Source: Sphingobacterium sp. CZ-2 (lineage in GTDB: Bacteria; Bacteroidota; Bacteroidia; Sphingobacteriales; Sphingobacteriaceae). Taken from it: 64,000 bases of DNA. The notes beneath the pieces are model-generated. The model saw only the letters and a program-made list of their open reading frames with translations. It made no database searches and had not been told where the DNA came from. Below are positions 1-9,983 of this stretch, in pieces (position 1 is the first letter of the stretch; each line of letters starts with the position of its first letter). The DNA is taken from NCBI RefSeq assembly GCF_004526235.1, contig NZ_CP038159.1:3720001-3784000 (forward strand), in the 5' to 3' direction. Position numbers and translations under genes: made by a program.

Positions 1-638
<638 letters not shown>

Positions 639-736
639 TACATTGAAAATAAGGTCGTTAGCTTAACAGATCGGATATGCTTTGCTTTAGCGAATTATTT
701 TGGCGAAATTAGGGGTTTACCCAAATTCTAACCATT

Positions 737-2347
737 ATGATTACAAAATTTATATTCCGCGTCAGGCGGGTTTCCACTGTTTTCCTTTTTACAGGATTGA
801 CCTTGACTGGCGCAGGATTCATCAACCCTGCATCCGCACAGCGTGGCCAGATGGCTCCGCAAAAATTAGACCCTATCGTTGAAAAAATCGTTCAGGAAGC
901 CAAAGGGAATTCCCAATTGGAACAATTGGCTTTTGAGCTGTTGGATGTGGTAGGCCCGCGTTTGGTCGGAACTCCAGGAATGACCAAAGCCAATGAATGG
1001 GCATTGAAAACCTTCCAAAATTGGGGAATTGAAGCCAGGAACCAACAATTTGGCGAATGGCATGGTTGGGAAAGGGGGATCTCCCATATCGATATGACCC
1101 ATCCTCGTGCAAAATCCTTGGCGGGAACCCAACTTGCCTGGAGCCCCACAACCAAAGGAAAAGCGGTCGAGGCAGAAGTTATTGCGTTACCGGACATTAA
1201 AGATTCCATTTCTTTCCGCCAATGGCTACCTCAGGTCAAAGGAAAATACGTCATGATATCCATGCCGCAACCTACCGGACGCCCAGATGCCAATTGGAAA
1301 GAATTTGGAACTCCAGAATCGATCGAGAAAATGCAGAAAAATCGCGATTCCTTGAACCGGGCCTGGAACGCCCGCATCAGGGCAACAGGCCTGCAAACCA
1401 ATTCCATTCCTTCCGTTTTGGAAGAAGCGGGAGCAGTGGGCATCCTGACAAGCTACTGGTCCATGGAATTCGGAGCAAACAAGATATTCGGTGCAAGATC
1501 GCATAAAGTTCCTTCCCTTGACATCTCTTTAGAAGATTATGGGATGTTATACCGTTTGGCAGAAAAAGGCTATGCCCCAAAGATTAAGGTAGAAACCTCC
1601 TCAAAACATCTCGGAAATGTCCCTTCCTTCAACACCATAGCTGAAATAAAAGGATCTCAATTCCCAGATGAATACATCATTCTTTCCGCCCATTTAGACT
1701 CTTGGGAAGGTGGATCCGGCGCTACAGATAACGGCACAGGAACCATTGCCATGATGGAGGTTGCGCGTGTTTTGAAAAAAGTATTACCCAACCCGAAACG
1801 CAGCATCCTGATCGGTCTTTGGGGAAGCGAAGAACAAGGACTAAATGGATCGCGCTCCTTTGTATTGGATAATCCAGCCATTATCGAAAAGACACAAGCG
1901 GTATTCAACCTGGACAATGGAACAGGTCGGGTAGCCAACATCAATGGTTCTGGATTTGTACATGCCTATGATTTTATGGGCAGATGGTTAGCGGCTGTTC
2001 CACGTGAAGTGACCAAGGATATCAAAACAGACTTCCCAGGTTCTCCCGGTGGTGGAGGATCTGACCATGCCTCTTTTGTGGCTGCCGGAGTACCGGGATT
2101 TATGTTGAGCTCCCTATCATGGGGATATTTCAATAATACCTGGCATACCAACTTGGATACCTACGATAAATTGGTTTTTGATGATCTGATCTCCAATGTG
2201 ATCTTAACGGCCGTGCTCACCTATAAAGCTTCCGAAGAACCAGAATTGGTAAACCGGGAAAAAAGGATTCTACCGAAAGGTCCTGATGGGAAACCAGCTG
2301 ACTGGCCTGCCATCAGACAACCAAGAAGATCCGGGGTGGGGTATTAA
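737..2347 (+). CDS. exported M28 family metallopeptidase
   Basis: A 536-residue secreted zinc peptidase, probably an aminopeptidase. It starts with a positively charged, hydrophobic signal sequence ending near ASAQ (about residue 35). A PA-like insert region precedes the catalytic domain. The M28 metal ligands can be placed: His319 in SAHLDSWEGG, Asp331 in ATDNGTG, the Glu365-Glu366 pair in WGSEEQG, Asp393 in NLDNGTG and His470 in NTWHTNLD. Family knowledge says these bind two zinc ions and hydrolyse N-terminal residues from peptides; the exact substrate is unknown. The gene lies alone, convergent with dcd only 13 bp away, and no hairpin terminator is visible between them. Confidence 0.93.
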   Translation: MITKFIFRVRRVSTVFLFTGLTLTGAGFINPASAQRGQMAPQKLDPIVEKIVQEAKGNSQLEQLAFELLDVVGPRLVGTPGMTKANEWALKTFQNWGIEARNQQFGEWHGWERGISHIDMTHPRAKSLAGTQLAWSPTTKGKAVEAEVIALPDIKDSISFRQWLPQVKGKYVMISMPQPTGRPDANWKEFGTPESIEKMQKNRDSLNRAWNARIRATGLQTNSIPSVLEEAGAVGILTSYWSMEFGANKIFGARSHKVPSLDISLEDYGMLYRLAEKGYAPKIKVETSSKHLGNVPSFNTIAEIKGSQFPDEYIILSAHLDSWEGGSGATDNGTGTIAMMEVARVLKKVLPNPKRSILIGLWGSEEQGLNGSRSFVLDNPAIIEKTQAVFNLDNGTGRVANINGSGFVHAYDFMGRWLAAVPREVTKDIKTDFPGSPGGGGSDHASFVAAGVPGFMLSSLSWGYFNNTWHTNLDTYDKLVFDDLISNVILTAVLTYKASEEPELVNREKRILPKGPDGKPADWPAIRQPRRSGVGY

Positions 2348-2360
2348 TAAGAAATACGAA

Positions 2361-2897
2361 CTAAAAGGCATTTTTCCACATCATGCTTTCTACTGGCCTG
2401 ATGGTTTTGCTATTATATTTGGCATTTCCTTTACTGTTGTAAAAAGTTTCGATTTCACCTTCCACAACAAAATAAATCAACTGCCCGATCGGCATGCCTG
2501 CATATACACGCACCGGTTGGGCTACTGAAATCTCTAAGGTCCAAGTATTGCAGAAACCTACATCCCCTTTTCCGGCTGTAGCATGGATATCAATCCCTAA
2601 CCGACCTGTACTGGATTTCCCTTCCAAAAATGGGACATGGCCATGGGTCTCAGTATATTCCAGTGTAACGCCAAGGTATAAGGTTCCAGGCATCAGAACA
2701 TAACCTTCTGCAGGGACCTCAAAATGGTCGATCTCATTGTGTTTCCTTGCATCCAACACCTCATCTTTGTACGTAGCAAGGTACTTACCTAAATGCACAT
2801 CATAGGAATTGGTCCCTAAACACTTCCTATCAAATGGTTCGATGACAATACTTCCTTTGTCTATCTCCTCTAAAATCCTTTTATCCGATAAAATCAT
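2361..2897 (-). CDS. dcd: dCTP deaminase
   Basis: A 178-residue cytoplasmic enzyme that deaminates dCTP to dUTP, the first step toward dTMP. Its length is normal for Dcd. It shows the family segments GTNSYDVHLG, a SSTGRLGIDIHATAGKGDVG core, and a WTLEI stretch carrying the catalytic Glu, followed by the hydrophobic MPIGQLIYF strand. The bifunctional deaminase/dUTPase of archaea has a similar fold, so release of dUTP rather than dUMP is inferred. The start is ATG at 2897. A well-formed Bacteroidota promoter lies just upstream (2933-2963). Confidence 0.95.
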   Translation of the reverse strand: MILSDKRILEEIDKGSIVIEPFDRKCLGTNSYDVHLGKYLATYKDEVLDARKHNEIDHFEVPAEGYVLMPGTLYLGVTLEYTETHGHVPFLEGKSSTGRLGIDIHATAGKGDVGFCNTWTLEISVAQPVRVYAGMPIGQLIYFVVEGEIETFYNSKGNAKYNSKTIRPVESMMWKNAF

Positions 2898-2932
2898 AAG
2901 TTTGAGCTAATACCCTGCCATTAAGCGGGATT

Positions 2933-2963
2933 CAAAAATACACATTCGCAACAGCATTGACAA
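2933..2963 (-). promoter_or_regulatory. promoter for dcd (-7 TATTTTTG with upstream TTG)
   Basis: Read on the minus strand, TATTTTTG at 2940-2933 fits the Bacteroidota -7 consensus TAnnTTTG. A TTG lies 20 bp further upstream (2963-2961) at about the -33 position. The predicted transcript would start near 2929, some 30 nt before the dcd ATG. Confidence 0.6.
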
Positions 2964-3224
2964 TAGGAGATGCTGTTCTAAGAATTTCCATGCCGTTTCC
3001 TTATCGTCAAACCCTCTTTTCGAACTGCAATCGAGCTTCAAGTATGGCCAAACCAATGTAAAAGCCCAAAATAGGCGCCCGGTAATAAAACACATACTTT
3101 TACATTACTTTCGTCCTATTCTCAGAATGAACCAAACTTATACACATGCATTCGAATAGATATTAAAAGGTTATCGACTAAAAATCAATAGGCCATCAGT
3201 CCTCGATCTAAATACTAAAACAGC

Positions 3225-3232
3225 TATATTTG
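3225..3232 (+). promoter_or_regulatory. -7 box TATATTTG, 3 nt before the ATG
   Basis: TATATTTG matches TAnnTTTG exactly. Its last base is followed by only CAT before the ATG at 3236, so a transcript starting at the usual distance would begin at or next to the start codon. No clear -33 TTTG is visible. Confidence 0.45.
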
Positions 3233-3235
3233 CAT

Positions 3236-3880
3236 ATGGCCCTAGCATATCTCAAAGAACTCGACGAAAACAGTCGCATCGCCTTATGGAAAATTGAAGA
3301 ATCAGAGGAAGAACTGGTGAGCTTTCTGCAGTTGGATGACCGCGAGAGAGCAAAACTCCGCAGTTTGGCGAAGGGAAAACGTAGTTTACATTGGTTGGCG
3401 ACAAGGGTTTTGTTGAGATATTTGCTGCAGACACCGGATTACATCAATTGTCCTTCGGATGGTAATGGCAAACCCTATCTTCCCGATTTTCCTTATGAGA
3501 TTTCCCTGACCCATTCCTATGATTATGCAGGGGTAATGCTGAGCCTGAAAGGGAGGTGTGGGATCGACCTGGAGATCGTTAAGGAAAAGGTTGTCCGTAT
3601 CAAGAACAAATTCCTTAAGCCTGATGAATTGGGGTTCATTAAGCCAGCAGATGAAATTGACCAGCTGTATGCCTGTTGGTGTGCAAAAGAAGCCGTATAT
3701 AAACTTCAGGGCAATAAAGGAGTCTCCTTTTTGGAAGACATGCGCATCCTACCATTCAATTACCACCCCCAAGGAACCATGAGACTTTGGCTTCAAAAAG
3801 ATGGTGAGCAAACGCCATTCCGGGTATTCTATGAACGTTTTAATGAATACATGCTCGGGTACGTGACAGAGGAAGAATGA
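3236..3880 (+). CDS. 4'-phosphopantetheinyl transferase superfamily protein
   Basis: A 214-residue enzyme of the Sfp/AcpT type, which transfers phosphopantetheine from CoA to a serine of carrier proteins. The magnesium-binding GIDLE motif (Asp111, Glu113) and the WCAKEAVYK motif (Lys151, Glu152) are intact and spaced as in the superfamily. The ATG at 3236 is preferred over an in-frame TTG at 3230, because the TTG lies inside the -7 promoter box. There is no fatty acid or polyketide gene nearby, so the target carrier protein cannot be told from context; fabD lies 38 kb away. The gene is convergent with the permease gene that follows, with a 16-bp gap. Confidence 0.9.
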   Translation: MALAYLKELDENSRIALWKIEESEEELVSFLQLDDRERAKLRSLAKGKRSLHWLATRVLLRYLLQTPDYINCPSDGNGKPYLPDFPYEISLTHSYDYAGVMLSLKGRCGIDLEIVKEKVVRIKNKFLKPDELGFIKPADEIDQLYACWCAKEAVYKLQGNKGVSFLEDMRILPFNYHPQGTMRLWLQKDGEQTPFRVFYERFNEYMLGYVTEEE

Positions 3881-3896
3881 GATCTACCATCTAAAT

Positions 3897-4955
3897 CTAA
3901 GGCGCCTCATTCAAGGTTTCCTGCAATTGATCCTTTTTCAAAGAGAGCCTTTTATTGCTTTTATAGATCCTAACGGCAATCAGAAAATACGCCAATAACA
4001 AAGGTCCATACACAAGCCCCATCAACCCAAACAGAGGAATACCGATAATTACCCCGACAACGGTAATAATGGGATGTATATCACCTACTTTTTTCGCAAT
4101 TACCAAACGTAGCACATTATCGATATTGATCACCAGGCCGAATCCCCAGATCAGTAGGCCAATCCCTTGCCAGTTGTGGCCTTCTGTTAAAAGAATAACG
4201 GCTGCAGGCACAAAGATCAATGGCGGACCAAGCAAAGGAATGAAGGAAAGAATAGCACAGATTACCCCCCAGAATATGGGGTCTTTGGCACCAAAGATGT
4301 AAAAGCCTATGGCCAGGCACAAGCCCTGAACAATGGCAATGAAAGTTTGTCCAATAATATTCGAATAGGTGATGTTCTTCAGTTCCTCGCCAAATACTAC
4401 GGCATTCTCATCATCAAAAGGCATGTAATGGACGATACTCCCCTCAAAGCCTTTATAATTGACAAAAAGGAAGTACAATAGAAAATACATGACAGTGACT
4501 TCAAGGAACACATTCGCGGCCCCACTAAGGGTAGAGGTCAGTAGTTTACCCGCATAGGCCGAACTGGCCTCCAGCTGCTTTTCGATAAGGTCAGGTTGTC
4601 CGAGTTTATCTCCTGCAAATTTATCTATTGCATCCATCGTTCGTTGTATCCATTGCGGATTTTGCTGCAGTTCGATCGCTTTATCGAACAACATTTTCCC
4701 TATACCTACGAATGGGAGGACGATGATGAAGATCGAGATAACAATGATCACCACAGAAGATAAGGGCTTTGGCCAGCCCCATTTCTCAATGAAAAAAATG
4801 TTGAGATTTCGGAAAAGGGTATACATTACCATTGTGCCCAGAAAAGCACCGAATATACCGGAAGTGGCATATAGGATTATCCCACCTAAAACAATAATGA
4901 TAAGCAGAATAATGATATTCCGTTCCTTTTGTGAAAAAACATCATTTAAACTCAT
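3897..4955 (-). CDS. AI-2E family transporter (UPF0118)
   Basis: A 352-residue inner-membrane permease of the AI-2E/PerM family. Two hydrophobic helices open the protein (about residues 15-50), a further helix follows near 60-85, then a soluble loop rich in charged residues (about 90-135), and a C-terminal block of helices. The SFIPLLGPPLIFVPA segment and the late GLVYGPLLLAYFLI helix are typical of the family. Members export small molecules or act as ion-coupled carriers; the substrate here is not known and the family name should not be read as proof of AI-2 transport. It stands alone on the minus strand. Confidence 0.9.
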   Translation of the reverse strand: MSLNDVFSQKERNIIILLIIIVLGGIILYATSGIFGAFLGTMVMYTLFRNLNIFFIEKWGWPKPLSSVVIIVISIFIIVLPFVGIGKMLFDKAIELQQNPQWIQRTMDAIDKFAGDKLGQPDLIEKQLEASSAYAGKLLTSTLSGAANVFLEVTVMYFLLYFLFVNYKGFEGSIVHYMPFDDENAVVFGEELKNITYSNIIGQTFIAIVQGLCLAIGFYIFGAKDPIFWGVICAILSFIPLLGPPLIFVPAAVILLTEGHNWQGIGLLIWGFGLVINIDNVLRLVIAKKVGDIHPIITVVGVIIGIPLFGLMGLVYGPLLLAYFLIAVRIYKSNKRLSLKKDQLQETLNEAP

Positions 4956-5081
4956 AAAATGACCTTAAAAATTAAATAATGGTAATAATTGAAAACTGTA
5001 AGAATAGATACAATTTATAAAGCCTTTTTGTTTGTTGCCGCTTACCTAATTTTTGATGGTTTATATAATTTTTAATCTTTC

Positions 5082-5858
5082 TTATTTAAAATCAGGCTTT
5101 CTTTTTTCCAAGAAGGCAGAAACCCCCTCCTTAAAATCATCCGAACCAAAGCACTGACCAAATGCATTGATCTCTGCCTTATAACCATCCTGCTCTGCAT
5201 CAAACCCGGTATTGACCACTTCAATTGCGGTTGCAATGGCATTCCGCGATTTGGCATACATCTTATTCAACAAAGCAAACACTTCCTCCATTAAAACCTC
5301 CTGCTCCACCACCTTATTCACCAGACCCCACTTATACGCATCTGCGGCATCGATCATCTCCCCACTTAACATCATTTCCAAGGCTTTTGCCTTTCCAACC
5401 AATTGGGGCAACCTTTGGGTTCCCCCATAGCCAGGGATCAGTCCTAAAGAGACTTCGGGCAAGCCCATTTTAGCGTTCGATGAGGCAATACGGATATGAC
5501 AAGCCATCGCCAACTCCAAACCACCACCTAAAGCAAAACCGTTGACGGCAGCAATGACCGGCTTTGGAAAATTCGCCAATCGATCCATCAATTCATGGCC
5601 AAAAGCCGAGAGCTCCATCGCCTCTGCCTTGGATTTTTCCAAGAATTCCTGAATATCTGCTCCCGCTACAAAAGCCTTAGGGCCAGTGCCTGTTAGCACC
5701 AAGCCCCTCACTTCATTGTTTTCAGCGAGTGATGCTACGGCATGCTTAAGCTCAGCGATGGTTTCTTTATTGAGTGCATTTAATTTCGACTCGCGGTTGA
5801 TGCGGACCACTGCAGTCTGATCAACAATCTCCACGACAATATTTTGAAAATTCTCCAT
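5082..5858 (-). CDS. enoyl-CoA hydratase/isomerase family protein
   Basis: A 258-residue crotonase-fold enzyme, normal length. The oxyanion-hole segments AFVAGADIQEF and NGFALGGGLE are present. Both catalytic glutamates of true hydratases can be seen: Glu115 in GGGLELAMAC and Glu135 in MGLPEVSLGL. That pattern supports syn-hydration of 2-enoyl-CoA, for example crotonyl-CoA, in fatty acid or butanoate metabolism, rather than an isomerase-only role. No acyl-CoA dehydrogenase or thiolase gene is adjacent, so the pathway is inferred from family alone. Confidence 0.9.
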   Translation of the reverse strand: MENFQNIVVEIVDQTAVVRINRESKLNALNKETIAELKHAVASLAENNEVRGLVLTGTGPKAFVAGADIQEFLEKSKAEAMELSAFGHELMDRLANFPKPVIAAVNGFALGGGLELAMACHIRIASSNAKMGLPEVSLGLIPGYGGTQRLPQLVGKAKALEMMLSGEMIDAADAYKWGLVNKVVEQEVLMEEVFALLNKMYAKSRNAIATAIEVVNTGFDAEQDGYKAEINAFGQCFGSDDFKEGVSAFLEKRKPDFK

Positions 5859-5919
5859 ATTATTAATGAATAGTTTGTGAACAATTAAAATCTATATCAA
5901 GGATATGCTCCTTTTAGTT

Positions 5920-8451
5920 TTAAAAATTAATATTGATGGATACTCGAAAGCGGTCTCCTCTGGCCCGTGGAGCATCCTCATAGGTCAATCTTTTCACGTA
6001 TTCCACCTTCAATACGTTCAGGATATTATCAATTCCGACAGTTCCTTCCCAATAAGGTGCGCGATCCAACACATAGGTCAATAATTGCCCATCGGCATCC
6101 CTGTCAAAATGTACTACCTCATCACTCAGGTATGGGTTGTTGCGATCGCTCAATTTACCGTAGAACATCTGAGCCCCCCATACCTCTCTTAGATTCAATT
6201 TCTTGATCAAAGGGATCTTATTGAACAGAAATCCCTGAAGTTCATGGTCAATACTGAATTTCACATATTGATCGGCAACAAATTCCATAGAATTCATCAT
6301 ATCGAAATCAATCTTATGACGGTCATCCTTCTGTCGGAGATTAGGGATTTCCAACAACGGATAAGGTAGAGTTCCCCAGATCTTCCCTCCGACCAAACGT
6401 ACATCCGCAAACCCCAATTGGTTCAGGAAAAAACGCTTGGAAGCAGAAGCAACCAATTTCTCATATTTGTAATTACTGTTCCAGAAACCATCCAAGCTAT
6501 GGGTATATTTCAAATTGAATACCGGATGTTTTTCTTTGATGGTGTTTCTGGTCAAATTTCTATAGTAGAATTTCTCATAGGGCGCCCAGCGCAGATCAAC
6601 TTGGACTTCATTGGTCGAAATATTGGTCAACAATTGATTCGGATCTGCAGAACTTTCCAAGCGAAGATCACCAACGGTTTGCCTATCCATATGGGTAAAA
6701 CCGGAAGTCACACTCACATGGTTTCCAAACTCGATGACATGTTGGAGCTGGTAGCCACGGGTATCAAACCATTTGGTAGGGCGGTTACTCCTTATCGAAC
6801 GGAAGAAACTATCCCCTTTCAGATAGGATATCTGCATGCCTGGCTCCAGGATATCATTTTGAACCGATGCTTCCAGGTAATGGGCAGGAAAGTTCACGAC
6901 CGATTTTCCATTCAGCGTAACAGCAGATTTCAGGAAATATTTGAACCGGGCATCATCCGATCCATAAGCCAGATAACCTTCAAAATAAGCCTTATCGGTC
7001 AACAGTTGCGTGGTTCGACCACCTAAACGAAAGCGGTTGCCTTCAATATTATTCCTGCTATATAGGTATTCCAAAGGACCTAATTCAAACATCCCCAAAT
7101 TATAATAACCTTGGGCAATCAGATAACCCACAGCCAACATCGACTTAAAACTCTTCTTATTGTTTAAGGTCTCAATGTTCTCATAGGTTTTGTTCTCGTA
7201 AATATTCAGGGCGACGGGTCTTTCAGGGACCACTTCATCAGCAGTGGTTAAGACCTCCACTGGAGCACCCTGAAATACCCCCGTTGGAAATGCCGCATTC
7301 AGCTTATAGGAGTCATTAATACTGAAACGTTCTGCAAATAGGGTTTCTGATTTTCCGACACCAAGGGTAAAAAATGTTTTGGTCGTATCCGAAAGCATCA
7401 CCCCACTGGCATCCTTCCGATAATGAAATTTGATCTCTGCCTCCTTGATCCAGTTCACATTGGCATTCCTGCTCAGCTTCAGATTAGCCTGCTTTACCGC
7501 ATAGGATCCATCCATACTGATCTCCAAAGTCCCCGAAAACAGCAGGTCCTGCGTATTCCTTGGTTCAAAATCCAACTTGATGAAATACCCTTCCTTGTTG
7601 AAAATGGTATCTACCACATAATATTTATAAAAGAGCTTCCCATTGTCTGCAATCGGACTTAAGAACTGTTTATTCAAGAGATAAATGGATTCATCGTAGA
7701 CATCTACCTGCTGGAACATATAGTTCATGAATTCCTGAATGTTGGGATTGTTGATATAGCGTTGGTCAAACTCCGTTTTCTTCTGGCTATATATCTGTTT
7801 CTTGAATTTTGATGGGTTCTTTTTCCCATACACATGGGCGTTGCTTTCCTCCTGGTACATCGCCAATAATTTCTTTCCAGGCTGACTGAGGGTATCGATG
7901 TTCTGAAAAAGAAACTTCAGGTCCAGGATACCTTTACGAATGGTCGGTTTAGGATCAACAAAGCCGAACTTCAGTTTATCATATTGTTGAAACTGCAGGC
8001 TATCCTTTCCGGTCAGACGGTTCTGATGTTTATGGCGGATCACCAAGTCGATCAGCTCAACCGCTTTATTGTTCCTGTTGCTGTATTTTCCCCGATGGGT
8101 AATGGTAATCGCCTCGATGGAATTTTCGTCTGGATCCAATTCGATGACCCAAGCGATGGAATCCGGGAGGGAATCCAAAACCGCAGGAGTCCGTAGGTTT
8201 TTATAGCCTAGGGCCCTAAACAGAAAATTATTGGAAGATTGAGGGCGTTTTAATCGGAAGATACCCAAACTATCGGTGGAAGTGGCTTCCCTACTGTTTA
8301 GGTTGGTTACCGTTGCACCCGCAATGGCCTTCCCTGTTTCCATATCTACCACTTTGCCCGTAATGAGGGATTGCGCCATCAAGTTGCCCCATGCAGTGCA
8401 TAGAACGCCTAAAAAAACACAAAAAACCCAAAAGAATCGGACACTCCTCAT
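5920..8451 (-). CDS. DUF5686 / carboxypeptidase-regulatory-like domain outer-membrane protein
   Basis: An 843-residue exported protein. The ATG at 8451 is chosen over one 31 codons upstream because it gives a clean signal peptide (MRSVRFFWVFCVFLG to NLMAQ). A carboxypeptidase-regulatory-like beta-sandwich follows (ITGKVVDMETGKAIAGATV, about residues 28-110). The rest alternates beta-strand-like segments and ends in an aromatic residue (RVSININF), typical of a beta-barrel inserted by BAM. It belongs to the large DUF5686 group of Bacteroidota outer-membrane proteins, whose function is unknown. It sits just downstream of the nuo operon on the same strand, but a strong terminator separates them. 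Confidence 0.85.
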   Translation of the reverse strand: MRSVRFFWVFCVFLGVLCTAWGNLMAQSLITGKVVDMETGKAIAGATVTNLNSREATSTDSLGIFRLKRPQSSNNFLFRALGYKNLRTPAVLDSLPDSIAWVIELDPDENSIEAITITHRGKYSNRNNKAVELIDLVIRHKHQNRLTGKDSLQFQQYDKLKFGFVDPKPTIRKGILDLKFLFQNIDTLSQPGKKLLAMYQEESNAHVYGKKNPSKFKKQIYSQKKTEFDQRYINNPNIQEFMNYMFQQVDVYDESIYLLNKQFLSPIADNGKLFYKYYVVDTIFNKEGYFIKLDFEPRNTQDLLFSGTLEISMDGSYAVKQANLKLSRNANVNWIKEAEIKFHYRKDASGVMLSDTTKTFFTLGVGKSETLFAERFSINDSYKLNAAFPTGVFQGAPVEVLTTADEVVPERPVALNIYENKTYENIETLNNKKSFKSMLAVGYLIAQGYYNLGMFELGPLEYLYSRNNIEGNRFRLGGRTTQLLTDKAYFEGYLAYGSDDARFKYFLKSAVTLNGKSVVNFPAHYLEASVQNDILEPGMQISYLKGDSFFRSIRSNRPTKWFDTRGYQLQHVIEFGNHVSVTSGFTHMDRQTVGDLRLESSADPNQLLTNISTNEVQVDLRWAPYEKFYYRNLTRNTIKEKHPVFNLKYTHSLDGFWNSNYKYEKLVASASKRFFLNQLGFADVRLVGGKIWGTLPYPLLEIPNLRQKDDRHKIDFDMMNSMEFVADQYVKFSIDHELQGFLFNKIPLIKKLNLREVWGAQMFYGKLSDRNNPYLSDEVVHFDRDADGQLLTYVLDRAPYWEGTVGIDNILNVLKVEYVKRLTYEDAPRARGDRFRVSININF

Positions 8452-8507
8452 AATAAAAACTGGAACTTTATAAAGATACAATTTGTTGTGAAAGTTCAAA
8501 TTATTAA

Positions 8508-8539
8508 ACGAAAAAAGCACAACTTTTATGTTGTGCTTT
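8508..8539 (-). terminator. rho-independent terminator of the nuo operon
   Basis: A perfect 10-bp stem (8514-8523 with 8530-8539) has a 6-nt loop. On the minus strand it is followed by a run of six T. It lies about 40 bp after the nuoN stop codon. Confidence 0.85.
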
Positions 8540-8580
8540 CCCAAAATATTCTGTTTAATTTAATTCTGAAGACTAAGTAG

Positions 8581-9963
8581 CTAGATCAGTGCGATTACTG
8601 CATTCGGATAGACACCTAAAATGATAGTTAAAATCACTGCAACGATAAACACCACTTTGAAATTAATTGGTAAACTTACCACAGGCTCTTCGGATGGTTT
8701 CATAAAATACATGTGCACCACCACGCGTAGGTAATAATAAACCCCTATCGCAGCATTGATTGCCGCCAATACCAATAAGACGGTATGGTAATCATTCATC
8801 ACATTACTGAACATCATGAACTTACCGATAAAACCAGCGGTCAAAGGAATACCAGCTAAGGATAGCATACCCACGGTTACGGCAAATGCCAAACCTGGAT
8901 TTGTTTTTCCCAATCCATTAAAGGATTCAAATTGGTCCGAACCCACATGTCTCTTCACCAGGATCAAAGCACCAAAAGCGATCACGGATGCCAAGCCATA
9001 AGCCATGGAATAGGTCAGGATACCAGAGGCAGAATTAGGTCCAATGGAAAGGATGGCAAACAACATATAACCCGCTTGGGAAATGCTGGAATAAGCCATC
9101 ATACGCTTAAAGCTGGTCTGCATCAAGGCCGAGATATTACCAACGAAAAGGGTAATGATCACTACGGTCATCAACACAGGAGTCCAGAATTCGTTCAATG
9201 GAACCAATACGGTACTGAACAGACGTAAGAAACCTGCGAAAGAGGCAATCTTCACCACGGTACTCATAAAGCTGGTGATCAAGATCGGTGCCCCATCATA
9301 CACATCTGGCGTCCAGAAGTGGAAAGGAGCCACACCTACTTTGAAACATAGACCTACCAACAACAACAGGATCCCCGCGTAGAACATCGGCGAAACAGAG
9401 GTTGGATTATCTAAGATATATTGTTTGATGGCCGCCAGGTCAAATGAACCTGTTGAACCATACAATAGGGCAATACCGAACAATAAGAAACCGGTGGAGA
9501 ATGCACCCATCAAAAAGTACTTCAGGGAAGCTTCATTCGAAGCTTTGTCTTTTCTGCGGATACCCACCAATATGTATAAGGCTACGGACATGATCTCTAA
9601 CCCAATGAACAGCATCGCAAAATTATGGTAGGAACATACCATCAAAGCACCGGTCAGGGAAAAGAGGATCAGGGTATAATATTCTGCAATATTATCAGAG
9701 ATCGCTTTAAAGTACTCCTTGGAAAGGAATAGGATAAGAATGGTCAATGAAATACAGACAATGGAAAACGAAAGTGCAAAATGGTCAAATAAGACCATAC
9801 CTTTGTACAATGGTTCTGCCGTTTGGTTCCAAGCATAGATCTCTAAGCCTAAAGCTGCAACCAATCCTAAAATGCTAACAGGCAACAATGCATTTTTGGC
9901 CTTGTACAAACCCAAATACAAAATAAGTATACCTAATAGAGAAAGTGTGATAATCGCACTCAT
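8581..9963 (-). CDS. nuoN: NADH-quinone oxidoreductase subunit N
   Basis: Subunit N of complex I, 460 residues and almost wholly hydrophobic with about 14 predicted membrane helices. It is one of three antiporter-like proton-pumping subunits in the membrane arm. The discontinuous-helix region with LVGLCFKVGVAPFHFWTPDVYDG and the following MAYSSISQAGY segment carry the conserved lysine and proline of this family. It is the last gene of the operon, 20 bp after nuoM, and is followed by a hairpin terminator. Confidence 0.96.
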   Translation of the reverse strand: MSAIITLSLLGILILYLGLYKAKNALLPVSILGLVAALGLEIYAWNQTAEPLYKGMVLFDHFALSFSIVCISLTILILFLSKEYFKAISDNIAEYYTLILFSLTGALMVCSYHNFAMLFIGLEIMSVALYILVGIRRKDKASNEASLKYFLMGAFSTGFLLFGIALLYGSTGSFDLAAIKQYILDNPTSVSPMFYAGILLLLVGLCFKVGVAPFHFWTPDVYDGAPILITSFMSTVVKIASFAGFLRLFSTVLVPLNEFWTPVLMTVVIITLFVGNISALMQTSFKRMMAYSSISQAGYMLFAILSIGPNSASGILTYSMAYGLASVIAFGALILVKRHVGSDQFESFNGLGKTNPGLAFAVTVGMLSLAGIPLTAGFIGKFMMFSNVMNDYHTVLLVLAAINAAIGVYYYLRVVVHMYFMKPSEEPVVSLPINFKVVFIVAVILTIILGVYPNAVIALI

Positions 9964-9983
9964 AATATCTTGTTAATCCTGTT

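Larger units (their letters stand above)
2898..3235. other. intergenic region between divergent dcd and the phosphopantetheinyl transferase gene
   Basis: About 340 bp separate the two divergent starts. The region holds the dcd promoter at its left end and a -7 box for the rightward gene at its right end (3225-3232). A 62-codon minus-strand open frame at 2907-3095 overlaps the dcd promoter and has no recognisable features, so it is not called a gene. Nothing else is seen. Confidence 0.5.

Noticed and set aside
2907..3095. 62-codon minus-strand open frame upstream of dcd
   Set aside because: It overlaps the dcd promoter elements, has no recognisable domain or start context, and cysteine/aromatic-rich random composition; it is most likely chance.
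8471..8478. TATCTTTA on the minus strand as -7 box of the DUF5686 gene (a similar TATCTTTA lies at 29311-29318 before the lipid kinase gene)
   Set aside because: The final G of TAnnTTTG is missing and no -33 element is seen; AT-rich DNA gives such matches by chance.
8513..8540. Regulatory RNA between nuoN and the DUF5686 gene
   Set aside because: The structure is a simple 10-bp stem with a T6 tail, fully explained as a terminator.
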